Assembly: GCA_947167105.1 (NCBI GenBank)
Contig: CAMVGU010000008.1
Span: 1-64,000, forward strand
Direction of reading: 5' to 3'
Length of the DNA stretch: 64,000 nucleotides
DNA from: an uncultured Selenomonas sp.
GTDB taxonomy: Bacteria; Bacillota; Negativicutes; Selenomonadales; Selenomonadaceae
Shown here: in pieces, positions 7,923 through 16,470 of the stretch
Position numbering within the stretch: position 1 is the first letter of the stretch
Layout of the letters: every line of letters starts with the position of its first letter
Position numbers and translations under genes: made by a program
Notes under the pieces: generated by a model
What the model was told of the DNA's origin: nothing
Databases searched by the model: none
The model's input: only the letters and a program-made list of their open reading frames with translations

Positions 7923-7982
7923 GTCCCCCGTTCCAGGGATGCCACCGGCATCCCGCGCTTCGCGCCCCCAAGGGGGCGGACA
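7923..7982. repeat. G+C-rich palindromic repeat (GC family)
   Basis: CAGGGATGCCACCGGCATCC and CGCGCTTCGCG hairpins end in CCCCCAAGGGGGCGGAC, in the gap between hypA and the small metal-binding gene. A near-identical version lies at 28361-28419. Confidence 0.75.
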
Positions 7983-8075
7983 TGGAGTGCTGCACAGTTT
8001 GCTTTGTGCAAAAATAACAGGGAGCGCCCTCCGCCCACACAGGCCCCGGAAGGCGCTCCCTCGTCTTGTGTTTTC

Positions 8076-8318
8076 TTACAGTGCCGCTTCCAGATTCCTC
8101 TCCTCAAAGACTGCGAGGATATCCTTCAGTTTCGTCTTGCCCGGCGCATAATCCACGGTGGTTTCGCCGTCATGGGCGTGGATATGGACAAAGAGCACAC
8201 CCGGCAGCCCCAAAAGGGTCCTTTCGCACTCCTTGGCGCTCTCCTCCGTGTAGCCCGTCACCGTAAATTGCAGGCGGGTGTTGCCATTCGACTGGCCGCA
8301 GCCACATTCCATGCACAT
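8076..8318 (-). CDS. Small HMA-like protein with a HypB-type CxxCGC N-terminus
   Basis: The 80-residue product starts MCMECGCG, the same MCxxCGCG motif that binds nickel at the N-terminus of enteric HypB. It then continues with a ferredoxin-like beta-alpha-beta pattern (RLQFTVTGYTEESAKECERT, LPGVLFVHIHAHDGETTVDY) typical of heavy-metal-associated domains. It lies between the cytochrome b gene and hypA in the hydrogenase operon, while the HypB in this operon lacks the tail. The likely role is handling nickel for HypA/HypB; this is inference. The start ATG is preceded by GAGGG. I know of no named gene for it. Confidence 0.75.
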   Translation of the reverse strand: MCMECGCGQSNGNTRLQFTVTGYTEESAKECERTLLGLPGVLFVHIHAHDGETTVDYAPGKTKLKDILAVFEERNLEAAL

Positions 8319-8407
8319 AGTACATCCCTCTTTCCCTGTCAGATAAAAACTGCAACTCCTGTAATTTTAGCACCCTGTGCAATTTCCTGCGACCCCCCTG
8401 GGGGGAA

Positions 8408-9115
8408 TCAGATCAAATGCTTCTCGCCGCTCAGGTCGCTGTCCGTGGCATCCTTGGGGTTATGGATCAGGAACTTGTAGCCCGAGAACATGGCGCTGAC
8501 CTCGGACTCTCCTTCCATGAACTCCGCCCGAATGACCATGTAGAGGTGGCCAATGGCAAAGAGGATGATGCCCCAGGCAACGTAGTGATGGATGAGATGG
8601 GCCATCATTTCGCCGCCGCAGACCATAATGATCCAGGCAGAGATGCCGCCCCAGATGCTGTCGGGATTGGCCAGGAAGTACATGGCAAAGCCCGTGATGA
8701 ACTCCACCGCCACCAGCACATACAGCATAGCGTAGGATGCCCTGGCCAGGGGGTTTCTGAGGAAGGAGGAATGCTCATACTTCAGGAACATGTAGTGGAG
8801 AGCCACCTCGATGGTCTGGCGGTAAAAATAGCCTTTCCAGAAGTGGGGGAACAGCCGATCCCCCTTATTGATTACAAACCCGTAGACGCGCAGGATGAAG
8901 GAGGCGGCAAAGATAAAGGCCACCACAAAGTGGATATCCCGCACCAAATCCATATAGGTCACAGAGTAGGTGGGTTCCAGGTTGACCGACTGCAGGGGGG
9001 TGGCAATAATGACCCCGGTGCAGAAGAGGACGACGATGGAAACTACCATGATCCAATGGAAGACGCGCAGGAACGGGCTGAACACATAGAATTCCTTGCG
9101 TTTTACTTCTTTCAT
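8408..9115 (-). CDS. hyaC: Hydrogenase cytochrome b subunit
   Basis: This 235-residue membrane protein of the HyaC/HupC family anchors the uptake hydrogenase and passes electrons from the small subunit to quinone through two b hemes. It starts in the FSPFLRVFHWIMV segment and has about four membrane helices. Histidines suited to heme binding are seen in RVFHW, VRDIHFVVAF, LIHHYVAWG and AIGHLYMV. It lies 19 bases after the large-subunit gene, which fixes it as the third structural gene. Confidence 0.94.
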   Translation of the reverse strand: MKEVKRKEFYVFSPFLRVFHWIMVVSIVVLFCTGVIIATPLQSVNLEPTYSVTYMDLVRDIHFVVAFIFAASFILRVYGFVINKGDRLFPHFWKGYFYRQTIEVALHYMFLKYEHSSFLRNPLARASYAMLYVLVAVEFITGFAMYFLANPDSIWGGISAWIIMVCGGEMMAHLIHHYVAWGIILFAIGHLYMVIRAEFMEGESEVSAMFSGYKFLIHNPKDATDSDLSGEKHLI

Positions 9116-9134
9116 TGTGCAGCTCCTTTCCCCG

Positions 9135-11045
9135 TTACTCTTTATCCATGCGGGTCCCGGAATAAGGATCTGTGGTCATGACCCCCAGGCGCTCACCCTT
9201 GGCATTGAACATGTGGGTGGCGCAGGCCATGCAGGGATCGAAGGAACGGATGACCTTGGCAATCTCCAGGGGCTTGTCGGGGACGGCCACCTTGGTATCC
9301 ATCATGGCCAGCTCGTAAGCGCCCTGGCCTGCCTTGGAGTCGCGGGGGCAGGCATTCCAGGTGGTGGGCACCACGCACTGGTAATTGGCCGTCTTGCCGT
9401 TCTTGATGCAAATCCAGTGCTGCAGCGCTCCGCGAGGTGCTTCGTAGAGACCCACGCCCTTGCATTCCGCCGGCCAGCGCTCCGGATCCCACTTCGACAT
9501 ATTGGCCATGGTGGTATCGCCGCTCTTGAGGTTCGCCACCAGCTTGTCGAAGTAATACTTGTTGATCTCTGCGGCAAGCTGCCCATCCAGGGCACGGGCA
9601 GCCGTGCGGCCCACCATGGTGGGCAGCCAGACCTCGGGGGCCACTCCCAGCACCTGGGAGACTGCCTCCACCTGCTTGACCATCATATCCTCGGCCCAGG
9701 TGAGATCCCCCAAAATGCCCTTCTTGGCCTTAGTATAAACGATAATGTAGCGGGCCAGGGGGCCGACCTCGCAGACCTTGCCCTTCCACTTGGGGGTCTT
9801 CAGCCAGGAGTACTTGCCCTGCTCGTTCAGGGTCTTCCACTCCGTGCCGGTGCCCTCCTTGGGGCCGGTGAACTTCGGCTCGGTGACGCCATCCCAGGGG
9901 TGCAGATCCCCGTCCTTCGGATAGCTGTACCAGGAGTGCTCCACGCCCTCGGTGAGGGTGTCGGAGGAGGTGAGATCCTCTGCGGAGATCTCGCTGTAGA
10001 CGGCATTTGCCACACCGTCCTTGAAGTTCTCCACCACGCCGTTGCAGCGCACCAAAAGATCCTTGAAGAAGCCGCCGTCGGAGGTGGCGCTGTAGGTCTC
10101 CAGAGGATATGCACCCACGCCCAGCACCCTGGTACCGGCCAGGCCGCCGCCGTCCACCTTGCCGGCCTTCACATAGAGATGGCCGATGGCCAGAAGATCC
10201 GGCAGATAGTAATTATTGATCAGGGAACGGCCCATATTGATGGCCCTGTCAACCACGCCCAGGCGTGCCGCATTGACCGGGGCATTGCCGTCCGTCAGGG
10301 AAACGGAGCAGGGCATGCCGCCCACCACATAATGGGGATGGGGGTTCTTGCCGCCGAAGATGACATGGGGAGTCACCAGCTCACGCTGCTTGTCCAGCAT
10401 TTCCAGATAGTGAGCCACCGCCATCAGATGCACTTCCGGGGGCAGGATCTTGAAGTCCGGGTGATCCCACCACTGGGCGGAGAAAATGCCCAGCTTGCCG
10501 CTGTCCACAATGGCCTTCACCTTGGCCTGGATTTCAGCGAAATAAGAGGGCGTAGCCGCCGGATAATCATGCTCAAAGGCTTCCGTGGCGGAGGTTTCCG
10601 GCGCACGGAAAGGCAGCTTGTAGGTGGCAAGCACCGTATTCTGCAAATTGGCGGTGGCCACCGGGTCTGCCGCCAGGGCCTCCACCGGGCTCACCCAGTC
10701 CAGGGCGTGCAGATGGTAGAAATGCACGATGTGGTCCTGCACAGTCAGGGTCGCCGCCATGATATTGCGGACATAATTCGCATTCTTCGGGATGGAGATG
10801 CCCAGGGCATCCTCCACCGCACGCACGGAAGCTAAGGCATGAGCCGTGGTGCAGACGCCGCAGACGCGCTGGATATAGGCCCAGGCATCACGGGGATCAC
10901 GGTCTTTCATGATAATCTCCAGCCCGCGCCAGGCAGTGCCGGAGGAAATAGCGTCTGTCACCTTGCCGGATGCTTCATCCACCGAGACCTCGACGCGGAG
11001 ATGGCCTTCAATACGGGTAATGGGATCTACTACTACATGTTTCAT
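9135..11045 (-). CDS. hyaB: [NiFe] hydrogenase large subunit
   Basis: The 636-residue catalytic subunit oxidises hydrogen at the nickel-iron site. The proximal cysteines are in RVCGVCTTAH (Cys62, Cys65) and the distal pair in DPCMACATH (Cys605, Cys608). Cleavage after His611 would remove a 25-residue peptide, a job for the protease encoded at 5940-6542. The N-terminal PITRIEGHLR is the family signature. The length and C-terminal extension suit membrane-bound group 1 uptake enzymes. The start is 6 bases after the small-subunit stop. Confidence 0.97.
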   Translation of the reverse strand: MKHVVVDPITRIEGHLRVEVSVDEASGKVTDAISSGTAWRGLEIIMKDRDPRDAWAYIQRVCGVCTTAHALASVRAVEDALGISIPKNANYVRNIMAATLTVQDHIVHFYHLHALDWVSPVEALAADPVATANLQNTVLATYKLPFRAPETSATEAFEHDYPAATPSYFAEIQAKVKAIVDSGKLGIFSAQWWDHPDFKILPPEVHLMAVAHYLEMLDKQRELVTPHVIFGGKNPHPHYVVGGMPCSVSLTDGNAPVNAARLGVVDRAINMGRSLINNYYLPDLLAIGHLYVKAGKVDGGGLAGTRVLGVGAYPLETYSATSDGGFFKDLLVRCNGVVENFKDGVANAVYSEISAEDLTSSDTLTEGVEHSWYSYPKDGDLHPWDGVTEPKFTGPKEGTGTEWKTLNEQGKYSWLKTPKWKGKVCEVGPLARYIIVYTKAKKGILGDLTWAEDMMVKQVEAVSQVLGVAPEVWLPTMVGRTAARALDGQLAAEINKYYFDKLVANLKSGDTTMANMSKWDPERWPAECKGVGLYEAPRGALQHWICIKNGKTANYQCVVPTTWNACPRDSKAGQGAYELAMMDTKVAVPDKPLEIAKVIRSFDPCMACATHMFNAKGERLGVMTTDPYSGTRMDKE

Positions 11046-11051
11046 CTAGTC

Positions 11052-12152
11052 TCACCTGCTCTCCTTCTTGCCGGACTCAGCGGCCTCGATTGCCTCACGC
11101 TTGCCTTTCTGCACCACGGAAGCCGCCGCATGGGCCGCAACGCCCACCACTGCAGCCGCACCCACAGCCGTGCCGATCTTATCGGCATTGCCCAGCTTGC
11201 CGTACTTGGGCAGGCGTTCGCTGAAGGAACCCACCCCATCATCCCAGAAATTCGCATTGGCGCAGCCGATGCAGGCGGCACCGGACTGGATGGGATAGCT
11301 CAGGCCCTCGAACCAGCGGATATTGCCGCAGGAATTATAGGTCTCCGGGCCGCGGCAGCCCAGCTTGTAGAGGCACCAGCCCGCCTTCGCCCCTGCGTCG
11401 TCGTAAGAATCGGCGAACATGGCAGCATCGAAGAAGGGACGGCGATAGCAGGTATCATGGATGCGGTTGCCGTAGAACTGCTTGGGGCGGCCTTCCCCGT
11501 CAAGAGGCGGCAGGGAGCCAAAGAGTGCCACGTGCATCACAACGCCTGTCATGACCTCCGGTATGGGCGGGCAGCCCGGCACATTTACCACCGGGGTCGC
11601 GCCGCAGAAAGCGCCGATGCCGGAAGAACCGGTGGGGTTGGGCTTCGCGGCCTGGATGCCGCCGTAAGCAGCGCAGGTGCCGTAGGCGATAACCGCCATA
11701 GCCCCTGCCGCAGCCTCCTTCAGCAGAGAGGAAAAGGTATGCCCGCCGCTCATGCAGTACACACCGTTGTCCTTGGTGCAGGTGGCACCCTCCACCGCCA
11801 GGATATAATTGCCCTTGTTAGCCGCCATGGTAGCCTTCAGATGGGCCTCGAAGGGCTCACCGCAGGCAGCCGACAGCAGATGATCATACTCCAGGTCGAT
11901 CTGGGACAGCACCAAATCGCTGGCCAGGGGCGCTGCCGAGCGGATAAAGGATTCATCGCAGCCCGTGCATTCATGCCCGTGAATCCAAATGACCACCGGC
12001 AGAGGCTTGGCCTCCGCTGCCTCCACCACTTCCGCCAGGCGATCCACAGACACGCCCATCAGGGCACACAGGCCGGTGCAGCCCTTAATGAAGGTGCGGC
12101 GGCTGATGCCCTTCCTGAGGCATTTCTCCCATAAACTCTCCCGTTTTTCCAC
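11052..12152 (-). CDS. hyaA: [NiFe] hydrogenase small subunit with Tat signal
   Basis: The 366-residue subunit carries three iron-sulfur clusters that lead electrons away from the active site. It has a twin-arginine signal, SRRTFIKG (residues 17-24), so the folded heterodimer is exported. Cluster ligands are seen in HGHECTGCDESF, VEGATCTK, NVPGCPPIPE, CLYKLGCRGPETYNSC and AACIGCANANFWD. The C-terminus has a hydrophobic Ala-rich helix followed by charged residues, the membrane anchor of membrane-bound hydrogenases. It is the first gene of the operon and the start has GGAGG upstream. Confidence 0.97.
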   Translation of the reverse strand: MEKRESLWEKCLRKGISRRTFIKGCTGLCALMGVSVDRLAEVVEAAEAKPLPVVIWIHGHECTGCDESFIRSAAPLASDLVLSQIDLEYDHLLSAACGEPFEAHLKATMAANKGNYILAVEGATCTKDNGVYCMSGGHTFSSLLKEAAAGAMAVIAYGTCAAYGGIQAAKPNPTGSSGIGAFCGATPVVNVPGCPPIPEVMTGVVMHVALFGSLPPLDGEGRPKQFYGNRIHDTCYRRPFFDAAMFADSYDDAGAKAGWCLYKLGCRGPETYNSCGNIRWFEGLSYPIQSGAACIGCANANFWDDGVGSFSERLPKYGKLGNADKIGTAVGAAAVVGVAAHAAASVVQKGKREAIEAAESGKKESR

Positions 12153-12507
12153 TTTACTACCTCCTTAGCTGGTTCCCTCTGACCGCAAGCACCGCGGCTT
12201 GTTCCGGCAAATTGGGAATTTAATAACTATTATACACCAGTAAATCTAAAATAGCTATATCTAATGGAACGTAAAAAGCAATATAAATTTCATTTATAAT
12301 TACATAGCCACCCCTGGCAGGCATCCATAGGGGTTTATGCTTACTTTTCGCCATACACCCCGCTTTCTCCTGCTTTCTTAATTTTTTTATGGAAAATTCT
12401 TCAGCCTGACTAAAAATAAAAAAAGGATTTTGGCAGCAGCATCAAGAAGAAGTAAGTTGCATCTATGGGGTTGCAAGTTCCTGCACTGCAAGAGGAGGAA
12501 AGTCATT
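12153..12507. promoter_or_regulatory. Divergent control region between the hydrogenase operon and the sorbitol-PTS gene
   Basis: This gap of about 355 bases is A+T-rich in the middle. On the minus strand a TATAAT (12229-12234) sits about 75 bases before hyaA but has no good -35 hexamer, which suggests activator dependence. A small G+C hairpin lies near 12307-12335. No gene is seen. Confidence 0.4.
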
Positions 12508-12870
12508 ATGGAAATCAAGTACGACGTTACCATCACCAGCATCGGCAAGCTGGCGCGGACATTCCTGGAGAATAACAACAGCACCATCCTGCTGGATGAA
12601 GGCATCCGCCCGAACCTGGCCGACATGGTCATCGAGCACACGCCGGGAGAACTGGCCGAGGATATCAAGGTAGGGGATCAGCTGCTGATGGGCGGACTGA
12701 AATACTCCGTAGAAAAGGTGGGCGACGACGTAAATGCCAATATCCGGGAGGAAGGGCACTGCACCGTAATCTTCAACGGCGAAGGCTCCATGCCGGGCCA
12801 GATTATCGTCAAGGGCCCCTCCACGCCAATCCTCAGCAACGGCGCCCATATCACCTTCACCGGGAAGTGA
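12508..12870 (+). CDS. srlB: Glucitol/sorbitol-type PTS component IIA
   Basis: The 120-residue protein fits the PTS IIA(Gut) family: MEIKYDVTITSIG, a LLDEGIRPNLADMVIEH segment whose end carries the candidate phospho-His, and KVGDQLLMGGLKYSVEKVG. The start is ATG 12508, after GGAGG. In complete systems it sits with IIBC genes, but none are nearby, so it may be an orphan, may serve a system elsewhere, or may act in regulation. A strong terminator follows at once, so it is a single-gene transcript. Confidence 0.9.
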   Translation: MEIKYDVTITSIGKLARTFLENNNSTILLDEGIRPNLADMVIEHTPGELAEDIKVGDQLLMGGLKYSVEKVGDDVNANIREEGHCTVIFNGEGSMPGQIIVKGPSTPILSNGAHITFTGK

Positions 12871-12890
12871 GTACAGAAACAAGCCATAAA

Positions 12891-12927
12891 AAAGAGCAGG
12901 GATAACCGCAATGTTCCTGCTCTTTTT
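12891..12927 (+). terminator. Terminator of the IIA gene
   Basis: AAGAGCAGG pairing with CCTGCTCTTTTT, 20 bases after the stop. Confidence 0.85.
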
Positions 12928-12984
12928 GCTACATCCGCCGATTGCCTACATTATTCTGATAATTCTTGGTAATCTATGTGTTTT

Positions 12985-13122
12985 ATAACGAGGCAAAAGA
13001 TGTCCCCCACTTCCGTAAGTGGGGGTGTACATCTTAACAGGCGGGAGCATATCTCCCGCCTCGTTGAAAGGCCGAGAGGAGGATTTGCCTACGGCAAATC
13101 TGGAACAATGGCCTTATAATTG
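12985..13122 (+). repeat. Hairpin repeat H, copy 1 (138 bp, intact)
   Basis: Runs from ATAACGAGGC to TTATAATTG and folds into three hairpins: CCCCCACTTCCGTAAGTGGGG, then GGCGGGAGCATATCTCCCGCC, then GATTTGCCTACGGCAAATC. A second copy at 38755-39056 in reverse is split by element A. The first hairpin resembles the terminal hairpins of IS200/IS605 elements, but no transposase is present. Confidence 0.85.
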
Positions 13123-13165
13123 CTTAAACGTCTATCATTATTCTACTGCTATGGAGGCAGCTAAA

Positions 13166-13681
13166 ATGGCACAGATAAAAATTCCCTTGCTAAAGGAGTA
13201 TCAAAGGCCAATCATCGAATTATACGACAATTGGGCCATGATAGATACCGGTGCAGTCATTCCGGTCTTATCTATGCATCCCAAAAAAGTTCAACAGGAA
13301 TTTTCCGGCAAAATCATTAAAGAAGGACTTCCTATTGGTGGTATAGGCGGTGAATCCACCGGCGATGTATACCGTCTGCCTGAATTTATAGTAGGCGGTT
13401 TAATATATTCTCCCTTTGAGGTATTTGTCCCCCGTCAGCCATTGATGAAATTTCCCATCTTGCTCTCTGCCACTATGTTTTATGGAATGGATTACACAGT
13501 AAAGAACAGCACAGGCGAATTTGTTATAGATACGGGTGATGTATCAGATACACATAAGATTGAGTTTAGGCTTCTCACCCTCAAAGGCGGTTTATACCCG
13601 CAAATAGACGGTGTATTGATACAAGATGGAGGCATACTGCTCGCAGATCTCGCTATTCCTTCTGTGTTCACATTTGGATAA
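13166..13681 (+). CDS. Retropepsin-like aspartic protease domain protein
   Basis: The 171-residue protein has WAMIDTGAVIPVLS near residue 25, the D-T-G-A active-site signature of retropepsin-like aspartic proteases. It also has a later FPILLSATMFYGMDYTV that looks like the hydrophobic psi-loop of the fold. A second D-T-G in FVIDTGD may be coincidental. No signal peptide is visible, so it is probably cytoplasmic. ATG 13166 is preferred over the longer frame because GGAGG (13153-13157) lies 8 bases upstream and the longer frame would start inside repeat H. Function unknown; the active form would be a dimer. Confidence 0.7.
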   Translation: MAQIKIPLLKEYQRPIIELYDNWAMIDTGAVIPVLSMHPKKVQQEFSGKIIKEGLPIGGIGGESTGDVYRLPEFIVGGLIYSPFEVFVPRQPLMKFPILLSATMFYGMDYTVKNSTGEFVIDTGDVSDTHKIEFRLLTLKGGLYPQIDGVLIQDGGILLADLAIPSVFTFG

Positions 13682-13707
13682 AGAAATTCTGACTTACTCT
13701 AGTCTAA

Positions 13708-13862
13708 GGAGCTGTGCATCAATAATCACTGCATCCTGCTTGTCTGAATCCGCCCTGGCTGCGTTCTCGTCGTTCGGCATAGCCCCACTATGCCTCACTC
13801 CTCCGCCTTGCCATGACGAATTCATCCTGCGCATAATGTAGCGATTATTTTCGCACAGCTCC
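13708..13862 (+). mobile_element. Miniature element B, copy 1 (155 bp)
   Basis: Inverted ends GGAGCTGTGC and GCACAGCTCC are flanked by TAA on both sides (13705-13707, 13863-13865), a 3-bp target duplication. It reads identical to copy 2 at 26215-26369. The centre is GGCATAGCCCCACTATGCC. Its edge completes the TAG stop of pepT. Confidence 0.9.
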
Positions 13863-15112
13863 TAAATCTTTCGTAAATTCCCCGCCAGCACCATAATGCC
13901 CAGCACCGTCTCCGCCGCTTTCTGCAGGGACAGCAGGGGCAGGTATTCGTAGCGGCCGTGGAAATTGGCGCCGCCGGTGAACAGGTTGGGGCAGGGCAGG
14001 CCCATAAAGGAGAGCCTGGCCCCGTCGGTGCCGCCGCGAATGGGCTTTACCACCGGCTTAACCCCCGCATTTTCCATGGCCTTTTGGGCCAGCTCCACCA
14101 CATACATGGCCTCTGTCATTTTCTCCCGCATATTGAAGTACATGTCCTTGCAGTCCACCGTCACTGCACCTGCGCCGTATTTCCGGTTCAGCAGCTCTGC
14201 CATCTCCCCCAGGTACGCCTTGCGGCGGGCAAAGCGCTCTTTGTCATGGTCGCGGATCAGCATCATCATGGTGACCTGCTCCACATCGCCGCTGACCTTG
14301 TGGACATGGTAGAAGCCTTCGTAGCCTTCCGTGTATTCGGGACGCTCCCCGGCGGGCAGGAGCTGCTGCCATTCCATGGCCAGGGTGTTGGCATTTACCA
14401 TCTTGCCCTTGGCCTCCCCTGGGTGCACGCCGCGCCCCTTGAAAGTGATGGTGGCGTTGGCAGCGTTGAAATTCTCATATTCCAGGCCCCCCAGCTCGTC
14501 CCCGTCCACCGTATAGGCAAAATCAGCCCCAAAGGCTTGCACATCAAAACGGTCAGCGCTGCGCCCTGTTTCCTCATCCGGGGTAAAGCCCAGGCGAATC
14601 CTGCCGTGCTTTACCTCCGGGTGCTGCAGCAGATACTCCGCCGCGCTGACAATGGCCGTCACCCCCGCCTTGTCGTCCGCCCCCAGGAGGGTGGTGCCAT
14701 CGGTGGTCATCAAGGGCTGCCCCTTGTACTTCAACAAACTGGGGAACTCCCTGGGGGAAAGGACAATCCCCTGGGCCTCATTCAGGATAATATCTCCCCC
14801 ATCGTAATTTTCCACAATCTGCGGCCCGATACCTGCTCCCGGCGCATCGGGGCTGGTATCCATATGGGAAATAAAGCCCACCACAGGCGCATGCTCGCAG
14901 CCATTGGCGGGCAGGGTAGCCATGATATAGCCGTGCTTGTCCAAGGTCACATCTGCAAGCCCCAAAGCCCTGAGCTCCTCCGCCAGATGCCCCGCCATCA
15001 CCATCTGCCCAGGAGTGCTGGGACAGGACTGGTCATTTTCCTCGCTGGAGCGGGTATCAAAGCTCACGTAATCCTTGAAACGCTTGACTAAGGTATCTAA
15101 CTTAATTTCCAT
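13862..15112 (-). CDS. pepT: Peptidase T (tripeptide aminopeptidase)
   Basis: The 416-residue zinc enzyme removes the N-terminal residue from tripeptides in the cytoplasm. Visible M20-family metal and catalytic positions are GFISHMDTSPDAPG, LLGADDKAGVTAI, FTPDEETGRSADRFD and IRGGTDGARLSFMG. The length matches known PepT proteins (about 410). The start ATG has GAGGTG upstream. The stop codon TAG is formed where element B joins the gene, so the last residues may differ from the ancestral protein. Confidence 0.95.
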   Translation of the reverse strand: MEIKLDTLVKRFKDYVSFDTRSSEENDQSCPSTPGQMVMAGHLAEELRALGLADVTLDKHGYIMATLPANGCEHAPVVGFISHMDTSPDAPGAGIGPQIVENYDGGDIILNEAQGIVLSPREFPSLLKYKGQPLMTTDGTTLLGADDKAGVTAIVSAAEYLLQHPEVKHGRIRLGFTPDEETGRSADRFDVQAFGADFAYTVDGDELGGLEYENFNAANATITFKGRGVHPGEAKGKMVNANTLAMEWQQLLPAGERPEYTEGYEGFYHVHKVSGDVEQVTMMMLIRDHDKERFARRKAYLGEMAELLNRKYGAGAVTVDCKDMYFNMREKMTEAMYVVELAQKAMENAGVKPVVKPIRGGTDGARLSFMGLPCPNLFTGGANFHGRYEYLPLLSLQKAAETVLGIMVLAGNLRKI

Positions 15113-15192
15113 AATGGCACCTCTGCAATACTGGTCGGAATTTGTGGGAATAAATGTACATAAAGCGAGAACCCTGGGCAGCTCCCCCCTCG

Positions 15193-16044
15193 TTATGTCA
15201 ATTCGATAACATGGGGCGCTATGTCCGCATCGTGGTTGGCGAGGGATTCGACACAGTTCTCAGCCAGGCTGGCCTCCCGTATCCATGACAGGGAGCGCAG
15301 GGCCTGGGCCTCGTCCAGGGCAGTTCCGGGAGGAATCATCTCCTGCCATGATTTTGTGGCATATCCTCCATCGGAAAAGAGCAGGGCGTATTTATCCCCC
15401 ACGTTGATTTTCACAGCCGTCAAGCCGCTGGTATGGCCGGGAATCTGTATAAGCTCAACGGAGCCGTCGCCGAATAAATCAAGGCTGCGCCCCACGGGGC
15501 CTACGCCCGTATCGGAAAATTGGAAGGGCTCAAAGGAAATCCCCTCCCACATGCTCCTGGCATAGCGTATGGGATATTGCTTCGTATCCTGTATTTCCTC
15601 TTCGCTGACGATGATGTGCTTTGCCCCCCTGACCATACGCAGACCGCTGGCATGGTCTGTATGCAGATGCGTGAGGATTACATAATCCAAATCCTGCGGT
15701 GAAACGGCCATCTTGTCCGACAGTTGCTCGACGATGGATTCCCCCTGGGGCAACATTCCCTGATTCAAGAGGAAGTGTCCCAGGCCCATATGCTTTATCT
15801 GCGCCCGACGGCTGTACTTGCCAAGGGGGCTGATTTCCCTGTGCCAGCCGGTGTCAACCAGCAGCCTGCCCTGGGGATGCTCTATCAGATAGGCAGATAC
15901 GGGCAACCAGATGCGGGTTCTACGCCCATAAGGCGTAAGGCTGGTCAACTGAAGGGGATTGGGATTCTTCTCTGCATCCTTGAAAGGCAGTGCCCTTGAT
16001 ACATGGACAGTCCCCGTGTGAAACACATGAATTCTTATCGACAT
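15193..16044 (-). CDS. Metallo-beta-lactamase-fold hydrolase, N-acyl-homoserine-lactonase-like
   Basis: The 283-residue protein has the metal motif LTHLHTDHASG, a further His in IPGHTSG, and an Asp in LLFSDGG, the binuclear site of this superfamily. The layout, with VDTGW near the N-terminus, is closest to the lactonase (AiiA-like) subgroup. No signal peptide is seen. The substrate is not decided; many such proteins act on lactones or other esters unrelated to quorum sensing. It stands 80 bases upstream of pepT in the same direction. Confidence 0.8.
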   Translation of the reverse strand: MSIRIHVFHTGTVHVSRALPFKDAEKNPNPLQLTSLTPYGRRTRIWLPVSAYLIEHPQGRLLVDTGWHREISPLGKYSRRAQIKHMGLGHFLLNQGMLPQGESIVEQLSDKMAVSPQDLDYVILTHLHTDHASGLRMVRGAKHIIVSEEEIQDTKQYPIRYARSMWEGISFEPFQFSDTGVGPVGRSLDLFGDGSVELIQIPGHTSGLTAVKINVGDKYALLFSDGGYATKSWQEMIPPGTALDEAQALRSLSWIREASLAENCVESLANHDADIAPHVIELT

Positions 16045-16191
16045 GCTGATACCCCGCTCAACAATATTTCTTTCCTGGTTGTAAAGGATTCTGCAAGACC
16101 CCGGGTTTTCCTGCTTGGTTCAAATCCGGCAGGGGTAGCAGATTGGCATTTTGGTATGCAAAACGGCACTACCTGTGAATAGTGCTGCTTT

Positions 16192-16470
16192 TCAGCCAAT
16201 AGATGCTACCTGAAGCTTAAGGCCCAAAGGACGCATCATTTTTAGCAGGGTATCAAGTCTAGGGGTAGTTTTGAAAGATTCGATTCTGGCAACGGATGAT
16301 TGGGGCAAGCCACATTCTGCAGCGAGGTCACGCTGGCTTATACCTAATTCAGTTCGCTTGGCAATCAAGGAAGAAACAATAGAGGCAAGTTCTTCAATAT
16401 TTTCCAGGTCAGCTTTGGCAATAGGGTCGATTGCCTTTACATGATTTTTATAGTCGTTCCATGTTCTCAT
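16192..16470 (-). CDS. HigA-type antitoxin (XRE helix-turn-helix)
   Basis: This 92-residue protein contains a Cro/C1 helix-turn-helix (LGISQRDLAAECGLPQSSVARIE). It follows the toxin gene with a 4-base stop-start overlap, the usual toxin-first order of HigBA systems. It would bind and neutralise the toxin and repress the operon promoter. Confidence 0.88.
   Translation of the reverse strand: MRTWNDYKNHVKAIDPIAKADLENIEELASIVSSLIAKRTELGISQRDLAAECGLPQSSVARIESFKTTPRLDTLLKMMRPLGLKLQVASIG

Noticed and set aside
9096..10835. A 579-codon plus-strand open frame opposite the hydrogenase large subunit
   Set aside because: It is the shadow of hyaB, created by G+C-rich codon bias. It has no ribosome site and a composition (His/Gly-rich) unlike a protein.
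12985..13122. Repeat H as a complete IS200/IS605 insertion sequence
   Set aside because: The hairpin resembles such ends, but there is no tnpA or tnpB, and 138 bp cannot encode one.
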